DNA from: Mesorhizobium sp. SOD10
GTDB lineage: Bacteria; Pseudomonadota; Alphaproteobacteria; Rhizobiales; Rhizobiaceae
Direction of reading: 5' to 3'
Length of the DNA stretch: 64,000 nt
Assembly (NCBI GenBank): GCA_000824805.1
Contig: CCNA01000061.1
Span: 1-64,000, forward strand
The notes under the pieces were generated by a model, which did no database searches, was not told the origin of the DNA, and worked only from the letters and a program-made list of their open reading frames with translations. The translations under genes and the position numbers were made by a program. Shown here piece after piece: positions 39,388 through 51,452 of this stretch (positions are counted from its first letter, which is position 1; each line of letters starts with the position of its first letter).

Positions 39388-42015
39388 ATGGCAACCGAAC
39401 GTTACAATCCGCGCACCTCAGAGCCCAAATGGCAGAAGGCCTGGGCCGAAAAGAAGCTGTTCGAGGCCCGCAACGACGACCCGAAGCCGAAATACTACGT
39501 GCTCGAGATGTTCCCCTATCCGTCGGGCAAGATCCATATCGGTCACACCCGCAACTACACGATGGGCGACGTGGTGGCGCGCTACAAGCGCGCCAAGGGC
39601 TTCAACGTGCTGCATCCGATGGGCTGGGACGCGTTCGGCATGCCGGCCGAAAACGCCGCCATGCAAAACAAGGTCCATCCCAAGGACTGGACCTACGAAA
39701 ACATCGCGGTCATGCGAGAGCAGCTCAAGATGATGGGCCTGTCGCTCGATTGGGCGCGCGAGTTCGCGACCTGCGACGTCGACTACTATCATCGCCAGCA
39801 GATGCTGTTCCTCGACTTCGTCGAGAAGGGGCTGGTGACGCGCAAATCCTCCAAGGTCAACTGGGACCCGGAGGACATGACGGTGCTTGCCAACGAGCAG
39901 GTCATCGACGGCCGCGGCTGGCGTTCGGGCGCGCTGGTCGAGCAGCGCGAGCTGACGCAGTGGTTCTTCAAGATCACCGACTTCGCACAGGACCTCCTGG
40001 ACTCGCTCAACCTGCTCGAGGAGTGGCCGGAAAAGGTCAAGCTGATGCAGCACAACTGGATCGGCCGCTCGGAAGGCCTGCTGATCCGCTGGCCGCTGGC
40101 AAAGCCGGTCGGCGACAGCCAGGAGCTGGAAGTCTACACGACCCGGCCCGACACCATCTTCGGTGCCTCCTTCATGGCGGTCGCCGCCGACCATCCGCTC
40201 GCGAAAAAGGCCGCCGAGACCAATGTCGAGCTGGCGAAATTCATCGAGGAGGTCCGTCACATGGGCACCTCGGTGGCGGCGCTCGAGACGGCCGAGAAGA
40301 AGGGCTTCGACACCGGCATCCGCGTCGTTCATCCCTTCGACGAGAGCTGGACGCTGCCGGTCTATGTCGCCAATTTCGTGCTGATGGAATACGGCACCGG
40401 CGCCATTTTCGGCTGCCCGTCGGGCGACCAGCGCGACCTCGATTTCGCCAATAAATACGGCCTGCCGGTGATCCCGGTGGTGATGCCGGAGGACGCCGAC
40501 GCGAAGACCTTCCAGATCATCGAGGAGGCCTATGTCGACGACGGCGTAATGATCAATTCGCGCTTCCTCAACGGCATGAAACCCGAAAAGGCCTTCAATG
40601 AAGTGGCGAAGCTGCTCGAAGCAAAGACAATCGGCGGCCGACCGATGGCGGAGCGCAAGGTGAATTTCCGCCTGCGCGACTGGGGCATCTCGCGCCAGCG
40701 CTACTGGGGCTGCCCGATTCCGATGATCCATTGCGAGGCCTGCGGCGTCGTGCCGGTGCCGAAGGCCGACCTGCCGGTGAAGCTGCCCGACGACATCGAG
40801 TTCGACCGCCCGGGCAACCCGCTCGACCGTCATCCGACCTGGCGGCATGTGAAATGCCCGCAATGCGGCCGCGATGCGCGGCGCGAGACCGACACGATGG
40901 ACACCTTCGTCGATTCGTCCTGGTATTTTGCGCGCTTCACCGCGCCCTGGGCCAACGAGCCGACCGAGCCGAAAGCGGCCAACGAATGGCTGGCGGTCGA
41001 CCAGTATATCGGCGGCATCGAGCACGCGATCCTGCATCTGCTTTATTCGCGCTTCTTCACCCGCGCCATGCGCGAGACCGGTCACCTCAATCTGGCCGAG
41101 CCGTTCAAGGGCCTGTTCACGCAAGGCATGGTGGTGCACGAGACCTATCGTGTCGGCGGCCCGTCCAACAACGGGCGTTGGCTGTCGCCAAGCGAGGTCA
41201 GGATCGAGGACGCCGGCGGCAAGCGACGCGCCGTCGAGATCGCGACCGGCGAGGAGGCGACGATCGGCGCGCTTGAGAAGATGTCGAAGTCGAAGAAGAA
41301 CACGGTGAGCCCGGAAGAGATCACCGACGGCTACGGCGCCGACACGGCACGCTGGTTCATGCTGTCGGATTCGCCGCCGGAGCGCGACGTCGAATGGACC
41401 GACGAGGGCGCGGCCGGGGCGCATCGTTTCGTGCAGCGCATCTGGCGCCTGGTGCAGATCGCGGCCGATGAGCTGCCCGGCGTGAAACCCGCCGCGGCGA
41501 AGGATGGCGAGGCGGGCGCGGTGTCTAAGGCCGCGCACAAGATCCTGAAGGCGGTCGGCGAGGACATCGAAAAGCTCGGCTTCAACCGCGCGATCGCCCG
41601 CATTTACGAGCTCGCCAATGCGCTGGCGGCGCCGCTCAACGATGTGTCCGAAGGCAAGGCCGACGCCGCGCTGAAGGGCGCCTGCCGCGAGGCGGTGGAG
41701 ATCCTGGTGCACATCATCGCGCCGGTCATGCCGCATCTGGCGGAGGAATGCTGGGAGGCGCTGGGCGGCACGGAGATGATCGCCGAACGGCCGTGGCCGG
41801 TCTACGATCCGGTGCTGGTCGTCGACAACGAGATCGTGCTGCCGGTGCAGGTCAACGGCAAGAAGCGCGGGGATTTGACAATTGCCCGCGATGCGGATCA
41901 AGGTGCCGTCGAAAAAGCGGTGCTGGCTCTCGACTTCGTGCAAAAAGCACTGGAAGGTAAGGCTCCGCGCAAGGTGATCATCGTCCCGCAGAGGATCGTC
42001 AATGTCGTTGCCTGA
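39388..42015 (+). CDS. leuS: Leucyl-tRNA synthetase
   Basis: An 875-residue class I synthetase charging tRNA-Leu, normal for bacterial LeuRS. The HIGH motif occurs in [15 protein letters not shown] near residue 48. The CP1 editing domain (about 225-420) has [11 protein letters not shown] near 251, with the threonine-rich editing pocket. The zinc region CPQCGRD lies near 491, and KMSKSKKN is near 630. The anticodon-binding and C-terminal domains complete it. The ATG at 39388 begins the family-standard MATERYNP. Its last 14 bases overlap the lptE start, so the two are coupled. Confidence 0.97.
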   Translation: MATERYNPRTSEPKWQKAWAEKKLFEARNDDPKPKYYVLEMFPYPSGKIHIGHTRNYTMGDVVARYKRAKGFNVLHPMGWDAFGMPAENAAMQNKVHPKDWTYENIAVMREQLKMMGLSLDWAREFATCDVDYYHRQQMLFLDFVEKGLVTRKSSKVNWDPEDMTVLANEQVIDGRGWRSGALVEQRELTQWFFKITDFAQDLLDSLNLLEEWPEKVKLMQHNWIGRSEGLLIRWPLAKPVGDSQELEVYTTRPDTIFGASFMAVAADHPLAKKAAETNVELAKFIEEVRHMGTSVAALETAEKKGFDTGIRVVHPFDESWTLPVYVANFVLMEYGTGAIFGCPSGDQRDLDFANKYGLPVIPVVMPEDADAKTFQIIEEAYVDDGVMINSRFLNGMKPEKAFNEVAKLLEAKTIGGRPMAERKVNFRLRDWGISRQRYWGCPIPMIHCEACGVVPVPKADLPVKLPDDIEFDRPGNPLDRHPTWRHVKCPQCGRDARRETDTMDTFVDSSWYFARFTAPWANEPTEPKAANEWLAVDQYIGGIEHAILHLLYSRFFTRAMRETGHLNLAEPFKGLFTQGMVVHETYRVGGPSNNGRWLSPSEVRIEDAGGKRRAVEIATGEEATIGALEKMSKSKKNTVSPEEITDGYGADTARWFMLSDSPPERDVEWTDEGAAGAHRFVQRIWRLVQIAADELPGVKPAAAKDGEAGAVSKAAHKILKAVGEDIEKLGFNRAIARIYELANALAAPLNDVSEGKADAALKGACREAVEILVHIIAPVMPHLAEECWEALGGTEMIAERPWPVYDPVLVVDNEIVLPVQVNGKKRGDLTIARDADQGAVEKAVLALDFVQKALEGKAPRKVIIVPQRIVNVVA

Positions 42016-42583
42016 TCCGGTGAAGTCAGAAGCGTCCCGCCTGCGCGGCCGACTGGCGGTCTGCGGCATGGCCGCCGCGCTGGCGCTGGTTTCGGCCTGC
42101 ACGGTCAGGCCGCTCTATTCCAGCCAGCCGCTGTCGCCCGGATCGCAGCTCAGCGCATCCGCCGAGCTCGCCTCGATCGCGATCAAGCCGGTCAACACCC
42201 GCTACGCGCAGCAGGTGCGCAACAATCTGATCTTCGCCTTCGGGCAAGGCTCGGGCGAGCCGGCCTCGCCGGCCTACACGCTCGATCTCGGCGTCACCGA
42301 GCTCGTCGAATCGGCGGCCATCGTGCAGGTGCAGACCCAGGAAGACGAGCCGACGGCCGGCACGGTCACGCTGACCGCCAACTATGTGCTCCGGGACACC
42401 GCGACCAACACGGTGATTGCCGTCGGCAAGCGCTCGATCCCCTCGTCCTTCGACCGGCCGCGCCAGGAGTTCGCGGCCTATCGGGCACAGATCGACGCCG
42501 AGAACCGCGCCGCGCGCGAACTGGCCGACCTTCTGCGGCTTTCCATCGCGCAGGATCTAGCCAAGCATGGCAAGAAGGCCTGA
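42002..42583 (+). CDS. lptE: LptE-like LPS-assembly lipoprotein
   Basis: A 193-residue outer-membrane lipoprotein expected to plug the LptD translocon for lipopolysaccharide. The lipobox is LVSAC with the lipidated Cys at residue 33, followed by TVRPLYS, as in alphaproteobacterial LptE. The mature part is a small alpha/beta fold ([34 protein letters not shown]). It overlaps leuS by 14 nt. In many relatives holA follows, but here a repeat and a terminator come next, so holA must lie elsewhere. Confidence 0.88.
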   Translation: MSLPDPVKSEASRLRGRLAVCGMAAALALVSACTVRPLYSSQPLSPGSQLSASAELASIAIKPVNTRYAQQVRNNLIFAFGQGSGEPASPAYTLDLGVTELVESAAIVQVQTQEDEPTAGTVTLTANYVLRDTATNTVIAVGKRSIPSSFDRPRQEFAAYRAQIDAENRAARELADLLRLSIAQDLAKHGKKA

Positions 42584-42585
42584 GG

Positions 42586-42725
42586 GGCGTGCCGATATTC
42601 AGGTGAGGCCGGCCTGCGAACGATGGTTTCCTCCGCTTCCGGTGCTCACGTACTTCAAGTACGCTCCGCTCCGGTTCTCGGAAACCACCGCTCTCGGCTC
42701 GGCCTGACCTGAATCTCGGCACGCC
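42586..42725. repeat. Long palindromic dispersed repeat, copy 2
   Basis: About 140 bp with near-complete dyad symmetry: GGCGTGCCGATATTCAGGTG at the left inversely matches CCTGAATCTCGGCACGCC at the right, with paired inner segments GATGGTTTCC/GGAAACCACC and a GTACTTCAAGTAC tip. It is strongly similar to copy 1 at 6608-6736 along its length. Confidence 0.85.
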
Positions 42726-42748
42726 TCGCGCAGAGCTTCCATCCACAG

Positions 42749-42774
42749 AAAAAGGCCGGTCACCCGGCCTTTTT
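42749..42774. terminator. Bidirectional terminator between lptE and tal
   Basis: AAAAAGGCCGG and CCGGCCTTTTT form a perfect 11-bp stem with loop TCAC. U-rich tails exist on both strands, so it serves the convergent leuS-lptE and transaldolase transcripts. Confidence 0.92.
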
Positions 42775-42795
42775 GTTCTCTGACGAGAGGCAGCC

Positions 42796-43452
42796 TCAGC
42801 CGATCTTCTGGCCAGTCTTGGCCCAGTCGGCGAGGAAGGCGGCGAGGCCCTTGTCGGTCAGCGGGTGGTTGACCAGCGCCTTCAACGTCGCCGGCGGCGC
42901 GGTGACGATATCGGCGCCGATCAGCGCGGCCTGCTTGACGTGGTTCACCGTGCGCACCGAAGCGGTCAGGATCTCGGTCTTGAAATCGTAATTGTCGTAG
43001 ATGGTGCGGATTTCCGAGATCAGCTCCATGCCGTCCGAGCCGGTGTCATCGATGCGGCCGACGAAGGGCGAGATGAAGGAGGCGCCGGCCTTGGCGGCAA
43101 GCAGCGCCTGGTTGGCCGAGAAGCAAAGCGTGACGTTGACCATGCGGTTCATCTCGGTGCGGATCGTCTTGCAGGCCTTGAGGCCGTCCAGCGTCAGCGG
43201 CACCTTGATGGCCACATTCGGCGCGATCTTGGCCAGCACCTCGGCCTCGGCCATCATGTCCTTGTATTCGGTCGCGACGACCTCGGCCGAGACCGGGCCT
43301 TCGACGATGTCGCAGATCTGCTTGGTGACTTCGGAGATCTTGCCGCCAGATTTCAGGATCAGCGACGGGTTGGTGGTGACACCATCGAGCAGCCCCAGCT
43401 CGTGCAGCTCCTTAATTTCCTTGATGTCAGCGGTATCGACAAAAAACTTCAT
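42796..43452 (-). CDS. tal: Transaldolase (TalC/fructose-6-phosphate aldolase-like, small type)
   Basis: A 218-residue TIM-barrel Schiff-base aldolase of the non-oxidative pentose phosphate branch. [20 protein letters not shown] at the start, [12 protein letters not shown] near 25, and [12 protein letters not shown] near 84 with the catalytic lysine in VAIKVP identify the small transaldolase subfamily. [13 protein letters not shown] near 130 is also conserved. By sequence alone, transaldolase and fructose-6-phosphate aldolase activity are hard to separate. AGGAG lies 7 nt before the ATG. It is divergent from priA. Confidence 0.93.
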   Translation of the reverse strand: MKFFVDTADIKEIKELHELGLLDGVTTNPSLILKSGGKISEVTKQICDIVEGPVSAEVVATEYKDMMAEAEVLAKIAPNVAIKVPLTLDGLKACKTIRTEMNRMVNVTLCFSANQALLAAKAGASFISPFVGRIDDTGSDGMELISEIRTIYDNYDFKTEILTASVRTVNHVKQAALIGADIVTAPPATLKALVNHPLTDKGLAAFLADWAKTGQKIG

Positions 43453-43542
43453 GGCTGTCTCCTTGGGGATCGCCCGGCGTCGGCCAGGCACATGCGAGGG
43501 TCCTCTTTGATCTAGAGCAAAGTCGGGGCAAGGTCACGCCCG

Positions 43543-45726
43543 ATGATCGAAGATTCGCCCTTTGTCGCGGCCGCGCCCGTCCTGGTGCCGATGCCCGCCG
43601 AACGGCCCTACACCTATGCCGTGCCGCCCGGCATGCGCGTGGTGCCGGGTTCGATCGTGCGCGTGCCGCTCGGGCCGCGCCAGGTGGCCGGCATCGTCTG
43701 GGACGGCGCCGTCGAGGCGGTCGATGCGAAGAAATTGCGGCCGATCGAGGAGGTGTTCGACTGTCCGCCGATCGACAAGGCGATGCGCCGCTTCGTCGAC
43801 TGGATCGCGCAATACACGCTGTCGGCGCCTGGCATGGTCGCGCGGATGCTGCTCCGAGCCCCCGAGGCGTTCGACCCCGAGCCGTGGATCGAAGGGCTTC
43901 AGCGTACGCTTGCCGAACCCGACCGGCTGACCGATGCGCGGCGGCGGGTGCTCGAAACCGCGGAGGGCGGCCTGGCCTGGACGCGCTCGGGCCTGGCGCA
44001 TGCGGCGGGCGTCTCCTCGACCGTGATCGACGGATTGCGGGCACAGGGCGTGTTCGAGACGGTGATGATCCCGCCGCGGCCGGTGGTGGCGGCGCCAGAC
44101 CCCTCTCACGCCGTGCCGGAATTGATGCCGGACCAGAAAGCGGCGGCGCAGAAGCTGCGCGCCGCTGTCGCCGCCGATGCCTTCAACGTCACGCTGCTCG
44201 ACGGCGTCACCGGCTCCGGCAAGACGGAAGTCTATTTCGAGGCGGTGGCGGCAGCGCTCGACAAGGGCAGGCAGGTGCTGATCCTGTTGCCGGAAATCGC
44301 GCTGACCCATGCCTTCCTCGAACGTTTCCAGGACCGCTTCGGCGCCAAGCCGGCGGAGTGGCATTCCGACCTGCCGCCCCGGATGCGCGAGCGCGTCTGG
44401 CGGCAGGTGGCCGAGGGCGGCGTGCGCGTCGTCGCCGGCGCGCGCTCGGCGTTGTTCCTGCCGTTCAAGGAACTCGGCCTGATCGTCGTCGACGAGGAAC
44501 ACGACCCGGCCTACAAGCAGGAAGACCGCGTCTTCTACAATGCGCGCGACATGGCGGTGGTGCGCGGCCATATCGGCGGCTTCCCGGTCGTGCTCGCCTC
44601 GGCGACGCCCTCGGTGGAAAGCCGGGTCAACGCCGGCCAGGGCCGCTACCACAGGGCCGTGCTGTCGTCGCGTTTCGCGGAAGCCGCTCTGCCTGACCTG
44701 AAGTCGATCGACATGCGGCGTTCGCCGCCGGCGCGCGGCGGCTTCCTGTCGCCGGTGCTTCTGGAACAGATGCAGCGCACGCTGGAGAAAAAAGAGCAGT
44801 CGCTGCTCTTCCTCAACCGGCGCGGCTATGCGCCGCTGACGCTCTGCCGGGTCTGCGGCCACCGCTTCGGCTGTCCGGTCTGTTCGGCCTGGCTGGTCGA
44901 GCATCGCTTTCGCGGCCAGCTCGTCTGCCATCATTGCGGCCATAATGAGCGGCGGCCCGAGGCCTGCCCAGAATGCGGCACGCTCGACCATCTGGTGGCC
45001 TGCGGCCCAGGCGTCGAGCGCATCGCCGAGGAAGTGGTGGCGCATTTCCCCGATGCGCGCACCATCGTGCTGTCGTCCGACCTTCTGGGCGGCGTGCGCC
45101 GGCTCAGGCTCGAGCTGGAGGCCGTCGCCAATGGCGAGGCCGATATCGTCATCGGCACCCAGCTCGTCGCCAAGGGCCACAATTTCCCTGGCATGACGCT
45201 GGTCGGCGTGGTCGATGCGGACCTTGGGTTGGCCAATGGCGATCCGCGCGCCGCCGAGCGCACCTTCCAGCTGCTTAGCCAGGTGACGGGCCGCGCCGGC
45301 CGCACCGGCAAGAAGAGCCTCGGCCTTTTGCAGACCTACCAGCCGGACCATCCGGTAATGCGGGCGATCGTCTCGGGTGATTCGGAAGCCTTTTATGAAC
45401 GCGAGATCGCCGAGCGCGGGCGGGCGGCGCTGCCACCGTTCGGCCGATTGGCCGGCATCATCGTCAGCGCTGCGACACGAGGCGAGGCCGAAGGCCATGC
45501 GCGAGGATTGAGACGGGCAGCACCGCAGGCTTCCGACCTCTTCGTGCTCGGGCCGGCCGAGGCGCCGCTGTCGCTGATCGGCGGGCGGCACCGTTTCCGC
45601 CTGCTGATCCAGGGTGAGCGGCGCGCCGACATGCAGGGCTTCATCCGTACCATGCTGGCGAATGGGCCGAAGCTGCGCGGCTCGGTTCGCGTGCAGGTCG
45701 ACATCGACCCGCAGAGTTTTTTGTGA
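43543..45726 (+). CDS. priA: Primosomal replication-restart helicase PriA
   Basis: A 727-residue 3'-5' DNA helicase that restarts collapsed forks. It has an N-terminal 3'-end-binding domain, a winged-helix part, and then helicase domains. DGVTGSGKTEVYFEA near 220 is Walker A, IVVDEEHDPAYKQ near 315 the DEEH box, and SATPSVES motif III. The zinc-binding cysteines are in CRVCGHRFGCPVC near 435 and CHHCGH and CPECG after it. VTGRAGRTGKKSLG near 585 is motif VI. Length and order are normal. Confidence 0.96.
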   Translation: MIEDSPFVAAAPVLVPMPAERPYTYAVPPGMRVVPGSIVRVPLGPRQVAGIVWDGAVEAVDAKKLRPIEEVFDCPPIDKAMRRFVDWIAQYTLSAPGMVARMLLRAPEAFDPEPWIEGLQRTLAEPDRLTDARRRVLETAEGGLAWTRSGLAHAAGVSSTVIDGLRAQGVFETVMIPPRPVVAAPDPSHAVPELMPDQKAAAQKLRAAVAADAFNVTLLDGVTGSGKTEVYFEAVAAALDKGRQVLILLPEIALTHAFLERFQDRFGAKPAEWHSDLPPRMRERVWRQVAEGGVRVVAGARSALFLPFKELGLIVVDEEHDPAYKQEDRVFYNARDMAVVRGHIGGFPVVLASATPSVESRVNAGQGRYHRAVLSSRFAEAALPDLKSIDMRRSPPARGGFLSPVLLEQMQRTLEKKEQSLLFLNRRGYAPLTLCRVCGHRFGCPVCSAWLVEHRFRGQLVCHHCGHNERRPEACPECGTLDHLVACGPGVERIAEEVVAHFPDARTIVLSSDLLGGVRRLRLELEAVANGEADIVIGTQLVAKGHNFPGMTLVGVVDADLGLANGDPRAAERTFQLLSQVTGRAGRTGKKSLGLLQTYQPDHPVMRAIVSGDSEAFYEREIAERGRAALPPFGRLAGIIVSAATRGEAEGHARGLRRAAPQASDLFVLGPAEAPLSLIGGRHRFRLLIQGERRADMQGFIRTMLANGPKLRGSVRVQVDIDPQSFL

Positions 45727-45738
45727 GTTCGCGGAATT

Positions 45739-45987
45739 ACTCCCTCAGACCATTTTTGGTGAAGGGGTTCAGGTGAGTACATCGAGAATCGGAAAATGAC
45801 GGACATTAGCCGTCAACACGCCTATCTCGACGAGATCGGGCGGATGTGTCGCACCGACCGGGTGGATGGCGTCATCATGGGCTGCACCGAGATCACCATG
45901 CTGATCGGCCAGGGCGATTTCGACATTCCGGTGTTCGACACGACGCGCATCCACGCCGAGGCCGCGGTCGATTTCGCGCTCGCCTGA
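45739..45987 (+). pseudogene. C-terminal remnant of an Asp/Glu racemase
   Basis: From 45796 the frame reads RQHAYLDEIGRMCR, DGVIMGCTEITMLIGQGDF, PVFDTTRIHAEAAVDFA, the last quarter of aspartate/glutamate racemase family proteins including the second catalytic Cys (GCTE). Just upstream, in another frame, QTIFGEGVQ resembles the preceding helix. The first three-quarters are missing, so it cannot be active. It sits between priA and the DUF4345-like gene. Confidence 0.7.
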
Positions 45988-46082
45988 TTGCGCCACTTCT
46001 AATGTGGCCGCCATCCTCTGGCGCGGTTTCATTCCCTCGCTAGAATGCCGGTGTCTCAGAACAAAAATTATGAGGGGGATTT

Positions 46083-46478
46083 ATGGACTTCGCGTTTCCG
46101 TGGCCGGCGAGCCAGGGCGAATGGCTGGCCTGGTCGAGCGCCGTCGTGACTCTGGCCCTCGGCCTGTTCCTGTTCCTGGCGCCGGGACTTGCGTTTCGCG
46201 TGCTGCGCCTGCAGCCAAAGCCGGAGAAGGCGGCGGCGATCGCCGAGGGACGCGGCCGCATGTCGGGCTTCTATCTCGGCGTCAGCCTGTGCTGCATCCT
46301 TCTGGCGCAGCCGCTGCTCTACATGGCGCTGGGCTTTTCCTGGCTGTTCACCGCCTTCGGCCGGCTTTTGTCGATGATGTCGGACCGTGCCAACACCCCT
46401 TTCAACTGGGTTTCGATCGTGGTTGAATTGGCGTTGGCGGCGCTGCCGCTGGCCTTTGCCTTCGGCTTTGTGCCGTGA
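46083..46478 (+). CDS. Small membrane protein, DUF4345-like
   Basis: A 131-residue protein with four hydrophobic segments (about 15-35, 62-82, 85-105 and 108-128) and the block QPLLYMALGFSWLFTAFGRL, which I associate with DUF4345-type proteins. The function is unknown. GAGGGGG lies a few bases before the ATG. It stands between the racemase remnant and the ATP synthase promoter, in the same direction, and looks intact. Confidence 0.75.
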   Translation: MDFAFPWPASQGEWLAWSSAVVTLALGLFLFLAPGLAFRVLRLQPKPEKAAAIAEGRGRMSGFYLGVSLCCILLAQPLLYMALGFSWLFTAFGRLLSMMSDRANTPFNWVSIVVELALAALPLAFAFGFVP

Positions 46479-46549
46479 ATTCGGCGCTTGAGCTTGGCCT
46501 TCGCCGCCTGATGCGACAAAAGTGCCTGAAAACCATGCCGGACGATGCA

Positions 46550-46577
46550 TTGCGGTCTTAAAAAGCCTGTGCTAGAC
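46550..46577 (+). promoter_or_regulatory. Candidate promoter of the atp operon
   Basis: TTGCGG and CTAGAC with a 16-bp spacer fit a housekeeping sigma promoter of alphaproteobacteria. It lies about 140 bp before the atpH start in the only sizeable gap upstream of the operon. Confidence 0.35.
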
Positions 46578-46714
46578 GGCAATCGACTTTCGACCGGGGA
46601 TAGCGGAAGCCGTACCTCCGAGCTTGGAAAAATCGCAGTAAGGTCAAAGATTTAGCCAGAGTTTTCGCTCGCGCCAACAATCTGCGGCCTGTCAGACAAG
46701 AGAAAAGACGGTCC

Positions 46715-47275
46715 GTGGCCCAATCGTCATCACCAATCTCAGCTGTCGCAGAACGTTATGCCGGCTCGCTGTTCGAGCTCGCGCTGCAAGACAATTCGGT
46801 CGCAAAGGTCGAGGCCGACCTCGCCGGCTTCGAGGCGTTGCTCAATAGCAGCGACGATCTTACGCGGCTGATCAACAGCCCGGTGTTTTCCAGCGAGGAC
46901 CAGGCCAAGGCCATCGCCGCCATCGTCGACGAGGCCAAGATCACCGGCCTGGTCGGCAATTTCCTGCGCGTCGTCGCCAAGAACCGCCGCCTGTTCGCGG
47001 TGCCCGGCATGATCAAGGCGTTCCGCCAGATCGCCGCCGACCATCGCGGCGAGGCATCCGCCGAGGTCACTTCGGCGCATGCGCTGACGGATGCGCAGCA
47101 GACTGAACTCAAGGCGACGCTGAAGAGCATCGCCGGCAAGGATGTGGCCATCGCCATGACCGTCGATCCGTCGCTGCTCGGCGGCCTGATCGTCAAGATG
47201 GGCTCGCGCCAGATCGATACGTCGCTCAAAACCAAACTCAATTCGCTCAAGCTTGCACTGAAAGAGGTCGGCTGA
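46715..47275 (+). CDS. atpH: ATP synthase F1 delta subunit
   Basis: A 186-residue peripheral-stalk protein (OSCP homologue) that links F1 to the b subunits. [16 protein letters not shown] at residues 10-25 is the typical N-terminal helix, and the C-terminal [20 protein letters not shown] is the family signature. It starts with GTG. It is the first gene of the F1 operon atpHAGDC, and its stop overlaps the atpA start by one base (TGATG). Confidence 0.96.
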   Translation: MAQSSSPISAVAERYAGSLFELALQDNSVAKVEADLAGFEALLNSSDDLTRLINSPVFSSEDQAKAIAAIVDEAKITGLVGNFLRVVAKNRRLFAVPGMIKAFRQIAADHRGEASAEVTSAHALTDAQQTELKATLKSIAGKDVAIAMTVDPSLLGGLIVKMGSRQIDTSLKTKLNSLKLALKEVG

Positions 47276-48804
47276 TGGACATCCGCGCCGCGGAAATTTC
47301 CGCAATTCTGAAAGACCAGATCAAGAATTTCGGCAAGGAGGCCGAGGTCTCCGAAGTCGGTCAGGTTCTGTCCGTCGGTGACGGCATCGCCCGCGTCTAC
47401 GGCTTGGACAATGTCCAGGCCGGCGAGATGGTCGAATTCCCGGGCGGCATACGCGGCATGGCGCTGAATCTCGAAGCCGACAATGTCGGCGTCGTCATCT
47501 TCGGCAACGACCGCGACATCAAGGAAGGCGACACCGTCAAGCGCACCGGCGCCATCGTCGACGTTCCGGTCGGCCCCGGCCTGCTCGGCCGCGTCGTGGA
47601 CGCGCTCGGCAACCCGATCGACGGCAAGGGCCCGATCAAGGCCACCGAACGCCGCCGCGTCGACGTCAAGGCGCCCGGCATCATTCCGCGCAAGTCCGTG
47701 CATGAGCCGATGTCGACGGGCCTCAAGGCCATCGACGCGCTGATCCCGGTCGGCCGCGGCCAGCGCGAGCTGGTCATCGGCGACCGTCAGACCGGCAAGA
47801 CCGCCATCATCCTCGACACGATGCTGAACCAGAAGTCGGTGCACGACAACGGTCCGGAGAAGGAGAAGCTCTACTGCGTCTACGTCGCCGTCGGGCAGAA
47901 GCGCTCGACCGTCGCGCAGTTCGTGAAGGTGCTGGAAGAGCGCGGCGCGCTCGACTACTCCATCATCATCGCCGCCACCGCGTCCGATCCGGCGCCGATG
48001 CAGTTCCTGGCGCCGTTCGCCGGCTGCACCATGGGCGAGTATTTCCGCGACAACGGCATGCATGCCCTCATCAGCTATGACGACCTGTCAAAGCAGGCCG
48101 TCGCCTATCGCCAGATGTCGCTCCTGCTGCGCCGCCCGCCGGGTCGCGAAGCCTATCCGGGCGACGTCTTCTATTTGCATTCGCGCCTGCTCGAGCGCGC
48201 CGCCAAGCTCAATGACGACAACGGCGCCGGCTCGCTGACCGCGCTGCCAGTCATCGAGACGCAGGCCAACGACGTGTCGGCCTACATCCCGACCAACGTG
48301 ATCTCGATCACCGACGGCCAGATCTTCCTCGAGACCAACCTGTTCTTCCAGGGCATCCGCCCGGCGGTGAATGTCGGCCTGTCGGTGTCGCGCGTCGGCT
48401 CGTCGGCGCAGATCAAGGCGATGAAGCAGGTTGCGGGCTCGATCAAGGGCGAGCTCGCGCAGTATCGCGAAATGGCGGCCTTCGCACAGTTCGGCTCGGA
48501 TCTCGACGCCGCCACGCAGCGCCTCCTGAACCGCGGTTCGCGCCTGACGGAGCTCCTCAAGCAGCCGCAGTTCTCGCCGCTCAAGACCGAAGAGCAGGTC
48601 GCGGTGATCTTCGCCGGTGTCAACGGCTACCTCGACAAGCTGGCCCTCAACCAGGTCGGCAAGTTCGAGCAGGGCCTGCTCAGCCACATGCGCTCGGCCG
48701 GCAAGGACGTGCTCGACGGCATCCGCAAGGAGAAGGCGCTGTCGGACGATTTGCGCGCCAAGCTCAAGGCCGAGATCGACGCCTTCGCCAAGACCTTCGC
48801 TTGA
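47275..48804 (+). CDS. atpA: ATP synthase F1 alpha subunit
   Basis: A 509-residue non-catalytic nucleotide-binding subunit of the alpha3-beta3 hexamer. The Walker [11 protein letters not shown] is near residue 169. [11 protein letters not shown]-like [20 protein letters not shown] sits near 95, and the arginine finger lies in the [13 protein letters not shown] block near 365. The length is normal. It is coupled to atpH by a 1-nt overlap and followed by atpG after 29 nt. Confidence 0.98.
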   Translation: MDIRAAEISAILKDQIKNFGKEAEVSEVGQVLSVGDGIARVYGLDNVQAGEMVEFPGGIRGMALNLEADNVGVVIFGNDRDIKEGDTVKRTGAIVDVPVGPGLLGRVVDALGNPIDGKGPIKATERRRVDVKAPGIIPRKSVHEPMSTGLKAIDALIPVGRGQRELVIGDRQTGKTAIILDTMLNQKSVHDNGPEKEKLYCVYVAVGQKRSTVAQFVKVLEERGALDYSIIIAATASDPAPMQFLAPFAGCTMGEYFRDNGMHALISYDDLSKQAVAYRQMSLLLRRPPGREAYPGDVFYLHSRLLERAAKLNDDNGAGSLTALPVIETQANDVSAYIPTNVISITDGQIFLETNLFFQGIRPAVNVGLSVSRVGSSAQIKAMKQVAGSIKGELAQYREMAAFAQFGSDLDAATQRLLNRGSRLTELLKQPQFSPLKTEEQVAVIFAGVNGYLDKLALNQVGKFEQGLLSHMRSAGKDVLDGIRKEKALSDDLRAKLKAEIDAFAKTFA

Positions 48805-48833
48805 ACGAAGCTGGACGGGATCAGGTTTGAAGC

Positions 48834-49715
48834 ATGGCTTCGTTAAAAGACCTTCGTAACCGTATCGCCTCGGTCAAGGCGACGCAGAAGATCACCAAGG
48901 CGATGCAGATGGTCGCCGCGGCGAAGCTGCGTCGCGCGCAGGAAGCGGCGGAAGCAGCCAGACCCTATTCCGAGCGCATGGGCGCGGTTCTGGCCAACAT
49001 CACCCAGGCGATCGGCGGCGGCGGCGATGCCCCGGCGCTGATGACGGGCACCGGCCGCGACGATGTGCATCTGCTCATCGTCTGCACCGCCGAGCGCGGC
49101 CTGTGCGGCGGCTTCAACTCGCAGATCGCGCGTCTCGCCCGCGACCACATCCGCCGGCTGCTCGCCGACGGCAAGCAGGTGAAGATCATCTGCGTCGGCA
49201 AGAAGGGTTACGATATCCTGCGCCGCGACTACGGCTCGCTGATCCTCGAGCGCGTCGACCTGCGCGAAGTCAAGACGCTCGGCTTCGTCAACGCCGACGC
49301 GATCGCGCGCAAGGTCATCCACCTCTTCAATGAGGGCGGCTTCGATATCTGCACGCTGTTCTATTCGCAGTTCAAGTCGGTGATCAGCCAGATCCCGACG
49401 GCGCAGCAGATCATCCCGGCGGCGCAGGCTTCGGCCACGGCCGATGCCGGCAGCGGCGGGGCCGTCTACGAATACGAGCCCGAGCCGGGCGAGATCCTCT
49501 CCGACCTCATCCCGCGCAACATCGCCGTGCAGATCTTCCGCGCGCTGTTGGAAAACGCGGCGGGCGAGATGGGCGCCAAGATGAGCGCGATGGACAATGC
49601 CACGCGCAACGCCGGCGATATGATCAACAGGCTGTCGATCACCTACAACCGCCAGCGGCAGGCGCAGATCACCAAGGAACTGATCGAAATCATTTCGGGC
49701 GCCGAGGCGCTCTAG
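48834..49715 (+). CDS. atpG: ATP synthase F1 gamma subunit
   Basis: The 293-residue central-shaft protein. The N-terminal helix [20 protein letters not shown] and the C-terminal helix [19 protein letters not shown] form the coiled-coil rotor. [11 protein letters not shown] near 87 is the conserved middle motif. It lies third in the F1 operon and is of normal length. Confidence 0.98.
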   Translation: MASLKDLRNRIASVKATQKITKAMQMVAAAKLRRAQEAAEAARPYSERMGAVLANITQAIGGGGDAPALMTGTGRDDVHLLIVCTAERGLCGGFNSQIARLARDHIRRLLADGKQVKIICVGKKGYDILRRDYGSLILERVDLREVKTLGFVNADAIARKVIHLFNEGGFDICTLFYSQFKSVISQIPTAQQIIPAAQASATADAGSGGAVYEYEPEPGEILSDLIPRNIAVQIFRALLENAAGEMGAKMSAMDNATRNAGDMINRLSITYNRQRQAQITKELIEIISGAEAL

Positions 49716-51362
<1,647 letters not shown>

Positions 51363-51365
51363 CGA

Positions 51366-51446
51366 AGCGAATAGCGAATAGGGAGTAGCGAATAGGGATC
51401 AGTGGGCCGGCCGAGTTTCCTCTACTCGCTACTCGCTATTCGCTAG
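51366..51446. repeat. Inverted repeat of AGCGAATAG units between atpD and atpC
   Basis: The left arm AGCGAATAGCGAATAGGGAG, continuing TAGCGAATAGG, is matched by the inverse of CTACTCGCTACTCGCTATTC at the right. The 26-nt middle is GC-rich. It is built of short 8-9-bp tandem units, AT-richer than its surroundings, and fills the whole atpD-atpC gap so that atpC lacks a good ribosome site. Confidence 0.75.
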
Positions 51447-51452
51447 ATTGGC

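Noticed and set aside
39418-42102. Long minus-strand frame opposite leuS
   Set aside because: LeuS motifs are all present on the + strand; the opposite frame lacks any recognisable motif.
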